Part shown: one piece after another, positions 57,961 to 64,000 of the stretch | How the letters are laid out: each line of letters opens with the position of its first letter | Numbering within the stretch: position 1 is the first letter of the stretch | From: Desmodus rotundus | Lineage: Eukaryota > Chordata > Mammalia > Chiroptera > Phyllostomidae | Direction of reading: 5' to 3' | DNA: 64,000 nt | Assembly (NCBI RefSeq): GCF_022682495.2 | Contig: NC_071399.1 | Location: forward strand, 53,870,873 to 53,934,872 | Notes under the pieces: model-generated | The model's database searches: none | The model's input: the letters and a program-made list of their open reading frames with translations, nothing else | Told to the model about the DNA's origin: nothing | Program-made: the position numbers and the translations under genes

Positions 57961-59859
57961 GGATTCTGATGTTATACTATGAAGTTGGCAGATTATATGC
58001 ATTTTTAGTTTTATAGCTGAAAAGAAACTGAGGTTCACAGACTTTAAATGTTTTTCCCAAGTTCACATAGTTACTAAATTGTTCAGTTTGTCCCAGGAGG
58101 AATGCTTGTACTTCTATAAACCTAGTGCTTCTTTGTTTAGGTTTTTTCTACATTTTGGATTAAAGAATAAAGATTCTAAGGATGTATTCTAAAGGATGAT
58201 AATTTTTCTTGCCCTAATCCAAAGTAATATATATTACTCTGTTAGACTACCGACTTTTAAGTTGTACAGTATGTCCTCACTTAAATTCATTGATAGGTTG
58301 TGACTTCAAGCAAAACAAGTCCTGATAAAACCAGTTTTACTATAGGCTGATTGATATAATGATATAAACAAGTTAAGTTCCTATGACATCTTATCAACTT
58401 TATAACGAAATGATGTTGAACAAGATGATTTAATCCAAGGGCCTGTCATACTTAATTATATCTAAGGAAAATGAAAGTTTGAGTCTTTTCTCACAGCAGA
58501 GGGAGACAGTGTTAAAATATTGAAAATAAAAGCCTTCTCTGGGTTACTGGGAGTTATTTAAGTGGTAACACTAAGGGAAAAGTAGTGAAGTAATTTGCTT
58601 TTCATATGTGTTCAGATATTTTGAGTCCTTTATGTGAATTGAGAGAAGGATGCATTTTGTTCAGAGGAATTTGCTTAAAATGAGAGATTGTGTAAACACT
58701 GTGGCTTAAAAGGGTTATTTTTTTGCTTTTGTGAATTATTTTTTTGTTCCCCACCTTTGAGGTTGAGCGAATGTTGCGTATTCGTGTATAACCATTGGTT
58801 AAGTGTTATTAATTCAAGTGAAAAATTAATATAATTTGCAATGAAAATTAGAAGAACTAGGACCCTTAAATTAATGAAATAGCACTTTTTAACTAAATAT
58901 TTTACAGTGTGATATTTAATATTTTTCCAAGTCAGAATTCATAGTTTTCCAGTATCTCTTAGTTGTTTTTACCTTTTACCGAATACCAGCTTTCATATCT
59001 ATGTATTAATCCATTTTATTTATTAAGACACTGCAGTGATCTTTTGTTCTATCTTGTTAATTTCATGACAATATTCTTTGGTCACAATCACAGGAGTAGA
59101 ACTTCAACGACAGATGTGAAATATTCATTTTAAAGATTAATACTCATTGCCTTTAAAAAATTAGAATTCTCAGAATCTTTTGGAGTAAACATGCCTTTGT
59201 GGAAATGTTCTTGTATGCCTATTTTAGTCAAAGTACTTTGCTGTATTATATCAATATAAAATGTGAAGGCTTTTAACTGGAACCGTGGGAAATGAAAATG
59301 TGTTTCTTTAATTAGAGACAAGTAACTCCCTTCTCCTTCCTCAACCCATTAAATTTTGAGAAGTTTTAGAGTGGTTTCTTAATATTCATAGAAGAATTTC
59401 AGTGACGGTGTCTGGGGATGCTGCTGGTTTTTTGAACATACAGATGTCGGGGTTTGGGGATTGTTGTTTTGTATTTTTGATACTATGGTGGTAATAGTGA
59501 GCTTTTTAAAAAAAGTGATTAGTTGCTGATATTTACAAATTATAGATCTTGGAATGTAGTCTTGCCACCTTTTCTATTAATGTATATTTATATATTTTTA
59601 AATGAAAGGAATTTTACTATATATACTTAAAGGAATTTTACTATATATACTATCTATAGCTGTCTTTTTAAACTTAGTTATACATTAACATTACTTGGAC
59701 TGAAATAGGAATGCAAGATACTTTTTTTCGTGCCCTTAAAAATTCTACTGTAAAGTATTTCATTGTGTACATTTACTGGAGCTTATTTAGCCAGTCCCAT
59801 ATTGTTTGGCCTGTGGATGACATAGGTAACTGTTTTGACAGCCATGTATTATCCTATGC

Positions 59860-60150
59860 AATCCTCACAGTTATTGCATAGTGTGGGTATTTTTGTCACC
59901 TATTTACAGGTATGGAAACTGGACCCCAGAGATGTTAAATAATTTACTCAGGTTTTTAAAGTAGTTATAATGATGATAAAGAGATTGATGGAGCATTCAG
60001 TTATTTGCCAGAATTCTGTCTTCTTTTTATATGTGGTCTCAATTAAATCTTGTTAAGAACCTTAAGTGAAATAGACGCTATTAGTCCCATTTTATAGAAG
60101 AAACTGAGGCTTAGCAAAATTAGTTACTTTCTCAAGGTCATATATCCAGT
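59860..60150 (-). repeat. two MIR fragments
   Basis: 'TCACCTATTTACAGGTATGGAAACTGGACCCCAGAGATG' (about 59897-59935) and 'TCCCATTTTATAGAAGAAACTGAGGCTTAGCAAAAT' (about 60085-60120) are antisense MIR cores with 'CTCAAGGTCATAT' tails. Confidence 0.65.
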
Positions 60151-62602
60151 AAGTTTCACCTTTTTGTGACTCTTATAAATACACAATTGGGTATTGTCTT
60201 GTTCTCAATCTCTGCTTATTTCTGAGGAAATAAGTAAAACTTCTAACAGTAAAAGACACTTCTGGCAAGTTATTTTATCTCTTGGTTCCCTCATCTCTAA
60301 AATTTGGATGGTAATCTTTTATAGGGTTGTTCTATTGAGTGAGATGATATGTGAAGCATTTGTACACAGGTTATATAACACATGCTCAGTAAATACTACT
60401 GCTATTGTTATTTTATCCCAATTAGATTTTTATTCAGGTTATAAAAGCAAATGCATGTTATAGAAAATTTGGAAAAATATAAAGAAGCTAAGAAAGTAAT
60501 CACCCAATCTTATTACTGGGTGAAATTATGAAATTTTGACATATTTCCTTCCAGATAACTAGATTTCCCAATATTTAGGTCTGTCACCACACATGGTATA
60601 TTCAGGCATTTTTTGTTCATGGGAAATGTCTCTTCTGATTGATTTAAGAATAGAGGCTGTGACCTTATGTACCATCATAGTGCCTGGCTCAGAGTAGGCA
60701 GCCAGTAAATATTTGAAGTGAGCTGTAAGAACTTTGGAGAAGATTTTTGCAGTTTCTCTTCATTCATTACCATATGTTGCATTTTAAAAAATGATTATAA
60801 AATGATTTGAGTATAAAAGTAAAGAAGCTAGATGTGCACTCTGGCCTCAGGAAGACGGAGATACTTTGTTATTGGACAAAGGGGTTTGATACAGCAATTA
60901 TATGTACAAAGACCTGAGTAAGAAAATGTTGCATTCTGAAAATTGCATTCTGAATATTATATTATCATTAGGGGAACAGTTATGTTGTGACTACAGTTTT
61001 GAAACAGGTAGTTCTTAAAAGTTTGCCGGAAAAGAATAGTTTACCAGTAAACACAGCTTTCTAGCGTCTGGGAAAGATCCCTTCACTGTCAAGTGTGTAA
61101 CATTAAGTGGGAGCTTATGGAGCACTTACGAAGAAGGGGTGTCTGGATGCCAAGACCTGATAAATATAATGGCTTCTCTTTAAGTCCAAAGTTCCCTTCA
61201 GTGGAAAAAATTAAACACACTGTGCAAAGGAGACCTTAGAGGTGGGGCTTAGTACAAGTAGTATTGAAAACTGACAATCCAGCACAGTAGGAATTCTTAT
61301 TAGTAACCTGTGCATACTGCTTTGGGAAATTATGCATTGAAAGCCTTCCCTGTTCATATAAGAGCAATATTCAAGCAAAATACCAATGTTTTAAGTTAAC
61401 TTTTAAATTATTTTTGACTTAAATGAAAATAGAATGGCTTATTGATGGATGTAGTAAAGATATCTAAAATTGAACTGGTGGTTTCTAGAAGTATTTGCCA
61501 GAATAAAGACTTAAACTTCATTTTTAAAGCATCAGAAATAAAGTAGGTGTAAAACGGAATTAGTAGAAAATTAGTGTATCGCCACCCCTTTTTACCTTTT
61601 CAAAAAAGCTGCTTGAAATTCAGGTTTTATTTTGTGCAGCTATTTTAATAAATGGATTAAGTATAATTTCAAGTTCAGGTCAGTGTATATCAGTTGAAAC
61701 AGATTGTTACTAAGAGTTTTGACTTTAGCTTTATAAAGGCCTCTTTGTTCGTAACAATTATTCAGTTTATAGTGGCTTTCAGTAGATGCTAGTGCTAGTG
61801 TATGCTGCTCTTCAGGTATAACAAGGAACTTTTTATAGATAATGAGTGCTTACCATGGGAACATGAGGTGTGAATATAGGATGCCCTGTGGTGGAGGTTT
61901 CTTAAGGATAATGTTTCTGTATACTCTGCTTGTTATACAGGTGTTTTGTTAAGATATTTTAAAATGCTAATTTTAAGGATTCTCTCACTAAATGCAGGTT
62001 GTAGAAAGATTACCAGTAATTGCTAATTTAAAGTAAAAGGTGCTTTTAGAATGCTGTTAACGTTTTAACAAGTGACCTTAGTTTAGCATTCAGAAGCTGT
62101 TCAGTACACTTTATACCTTTTATTTCCATCTGTATTTTTCATTTCTCTAACGTAAATCCTGGCCTTGAGGCAAACTAGTCTCCTCTACTCCCTGATGCAC
62201 ACTATGCCCTTTCATACCTCATGACTCCAGTTTTAGGCTATTCCTTTTGTTTCTGGAGACCTACCCTGTCCACCATAGCTGATGCTCATTCCTCTCCCAG
62301 CTCTTCACAGGTACCCTGAAACCTTACCTATTTACATCTAGGTGTGATGTCTCCTGAGCTTTTAGAACATTTATTTGCCTGTGGAGTAACTTTGAAGTGT
62401 ATCACATATCTCCAAATGGTCAAGGACATGTCTTGAATATTTAAAAAATTTCCCACATCCCTTGCTCATAGTAAGTGTTTAATAACTATTGAATGAATGA
62501 TTGTGGAAATGTTGGTATTAATTGTATTATTTTTTTATACAGTGGAATGAGTTTATTTTAAAACAGGTTAATGTATATGCAAATTCAGTACTTTGTTTAG
62601 AA

Positions 62603-62821
62603 CAAGGTTTCTTGGTTGGGACACTGTTGCCCTTTTGGGCTGCGTAATAGTTGTGGGGGTTTGTCTTGTATGGTTTAGGGTGTTTAGTAGCACCGCCTAG
62701 TCTCTCACTAGATGGCAGTAGCACCCCTCATCTCCATCCCAGTTGTGTGAAGACCAACAGTGTCTCCATATGATGCCAAATGTCTCTTGGGGGTCAGTAT
62801 CACTCCTGTTTGAAAACATTG
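62603..62821. mobile_element. MER20 (hAT-Charlie MITE), opposite orientation to the copy at 41980
   Basis: 'GGGACACTGTTGCCCTTTTGGGCTG', 'GTTTAGTAGCACCGCCTAG', 'CACTAGATGGCAGTAGCACC', 'CCAAATGTCTCTTGGGGGTCAG' is the MER20 complement. The flanks GTTTAGAA and CTTTAGGA agree at 6 of 8. Confidence 0.8.
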
Positions 62822-63069
62822 CTTTAGGAGAAAAAAAGCATAAGGATTTCAAGACTCTTCTTAATTGTAGTTTATAATGTGTGTATGTTTTTGAAGGGCT
62901 TTTAAGTAAAAATAAATGTTTCAAAAGACTTCAAATTTAACCTTGTATAATCTAAGGAAACTCTCAAGGACACTATTAATTCTTATAAAACTTGGATGAC
63001 TTAAGAAAATTGCATTTTTTGTGTCTATTTTACATTAAATAATTGGTTTTTGTTTGGTGTTTCCTCCAG

Positions 63070-63160
63070 ATTGAAATTAAAATGAAAAAACCAGAGGCTG
63101 TGAGATGGGAAAAACTAGAGGGGCAAGGAGATGTGCCTAAGCCAAAACAGTTCATCGCAG
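63070..63160 (+). CDS. SUGT1: SUGT1 coding exon 11
   Basis: Reads [19 protein letters not shown] then [11 protein letters not shown]: the end of the CS domain and the start of the linker to SGS. Acceptor TTTCCTCCAG, donor GTTTGT at 63161 (weaker than usual). The next exon must begin with the last two bases of an Asp codon and lies beyond the window. Confidence 0.95.
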
Positions 63161-64000
63161 GTTTGTTTTCTGGCCTTGATGAGCTTTAAATTCAAATTGT
63201 GTTACATAGCTGAAATTAAATAGTAATGAGCATTCTTTCTGCTTTTCATTATTTATGTTTCCAATACAAGATACATCCAGTATAATAAGGTTGCTCTGTA
63301 ATGAATACAAATTAGCATTTCTTTTGAAGGTTCTGACTTAAACCCTTAAGAGTACACATGAAAGGCAGCAAAAGCCCAGAGGGAATTAGAATTGTTTACT
63401 TGTCACTTTATGACATCAGTTGAGCGGGGTTTGGTTTTTTGTGTTGGCCTTTTCCTATTGCTGCTTTTTGGGTATTAAGTGAATTAGTGGTTTACTGATA
63501 ACATTTCCTCCTCTTCCTTCTCCCTTCTTATTTAATTCCCTTCTATTCTGATATTGTCAGCTCTTATTACTTCCTGGAATTTCAGGGCTTCACTAAGTAT
63601 CTATCCATTTTTCTGTGTTGCGAATATAGAGGTGGAAGCAAACAGGTAATGAATGCCTAAGGAAAGCCTAGGAGAAGAGTAGAAAACTAGGGTTGATATG
63701 TTTAACCCTTTAAGGGACAGACTACTTTATGTCGAGGTCAATACTAAAGCATATGCAATAGGCAGGTATTTTCTAATGGCATAATTAACCTGTAGGACAT
63801 TCTTAGAACTGCAACCTAAGTCTACACTTTACAGCAATGGCTGTAAATGAATGAATGGAGAGAAATATCTTTTTGATTAGAGTTAATGCTTTGATTTAAT
63901 TATTGAAATGAGGTAATAATTATGTTTCAGCTACTTACAGACTTTTTTACTGCTTTCTTTTATAACAGAAAACACATTTCCAGATAGCATCTTTTAGAAA
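63161..64000 (+). other. SUGT1: SUGT1 intron 11, 5' part
   Basis: Unique AT-rich intronic sequence to the end of the window. I find no match to the expected next SUGT1 exon and no recognisable repeat. Confidence 0.8.

Larger units (their letters stand above)
55250..63069 (+). other. SUGT1: SUGT1 intron 10
   Basis: 7.8 kb. It holds a mariner (56617-57162), an L1 3' end (57165-57480), a small inverted-repeat element in an L2 (about 57740-57960), a degraded DNA-transposon-like stretch (58270-58450), MIRs (59860-60150), and a MER20 (62603-62821). No VES SINE is present. The rest is unique AT-rich sequence. Confidence 0.85.
30958..64000 (+). other. SUGT1: SUGT1 gene (5' part; 3' exons beyond the window)
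   Basis: SUGT1 (SGT1 homologue) is an adaptor and co-chaperone of HSP90. It binds SKP1/CUL1 ubiquitin ligases, is needed for kinetochore assembly, and stabilises NLR innate-immune receptors, in cytosol and nucleus. Eleven coding exons totalling 718 bases (239 codons plus one base) are found, all with GT/AG junctions and a continuous frame. Residues about 11-112 form the three TPR repeats (exons 2-5), about 113-140 the linker (exons 6-8), and from about 141 the CS domain (exons 9-11: [42 protein letters not shown]). The rest of the CS domain boundary and the whole SGS domain must lie downstream of 63160. This is the spliced functional gene, not a retrocopy. No primate-type Alu exon is present. 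Confidence 0.95.

Overview
The window is nuclear DNA from a placental mammal, almost certainly an insectivorous-type (micro)bat. Two single-copy mammalian genes are recognisable from spliced protein homology. The interspersed repeats include about a dozen copies of the tRNA-derived VES-type SINE that is characteristic of bats, together with ORF1-only LINE-1 derivatives (HAL1, 'half-L1'), old L1, L2 and MIR copies, and Tigger, hAT and mariner DNA transposons. I saw no HeliBat-like Helitron, so I would not name a family.

Layout. Positions 1-13245 hold the 3' end of ELF1 (+ strand): the exon that begins inside the ETS recognition helix (178-633), a 10.6-kb intron full of nested transposons, the terminal coding exon (11238-11841) and a 3' UTR of about 1.4 kb with a poly(A) signal at 13218. 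Positions 13246-30350 are intergenic and almost entirely repeats: L2, L1, an older HAL1 interrupted by a younger opposite-strand HAL1, another HAL1 inside an L1, and two probable solo LTRs. A CpG-rich promoter at 30350-31250 starts SUGT1 (+ strand). Its first 11 coding exons (30958-63160) encode the TPR region and most of the CS domain; the remaining exons lie beyond the window. SUGT1 intron 2 carries a 2-kb HAL1, and intron 6 carries a cluster of three HAL1 copies.

Functionally, ELF1 is an ETS transcription factor and SUGT1 is an HSP90 co-chaperone that works with SKP1/SCF ligases, kinetochore assembly and NLR receptors. They lie head to tail, about 17.7 kb apart. This matches the mouse arrangement (Elf1-Sugt1 on chromosome 14). 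In human the functional SUGT1 is elsewhere on chromosome 13 and a SUGT1 pseudogene lies near ELF1.

The most notable material is in the repeats: eight HAL1-type elements of several ages, two of which share a frameshift that cuts their ORF1 at the same place; a three-level transposon nest; an L1 ORF2 fragment embedded in a HAL1; a hAT MITE with long, well preserved inverted repeats; a perfect 20-bp-arm hairpin; and a perfect 109-bp tandem duplication. All calls are from reading the sequence; repeat family names are from memory of consensus sequences and need RepeatMasker confirmation.
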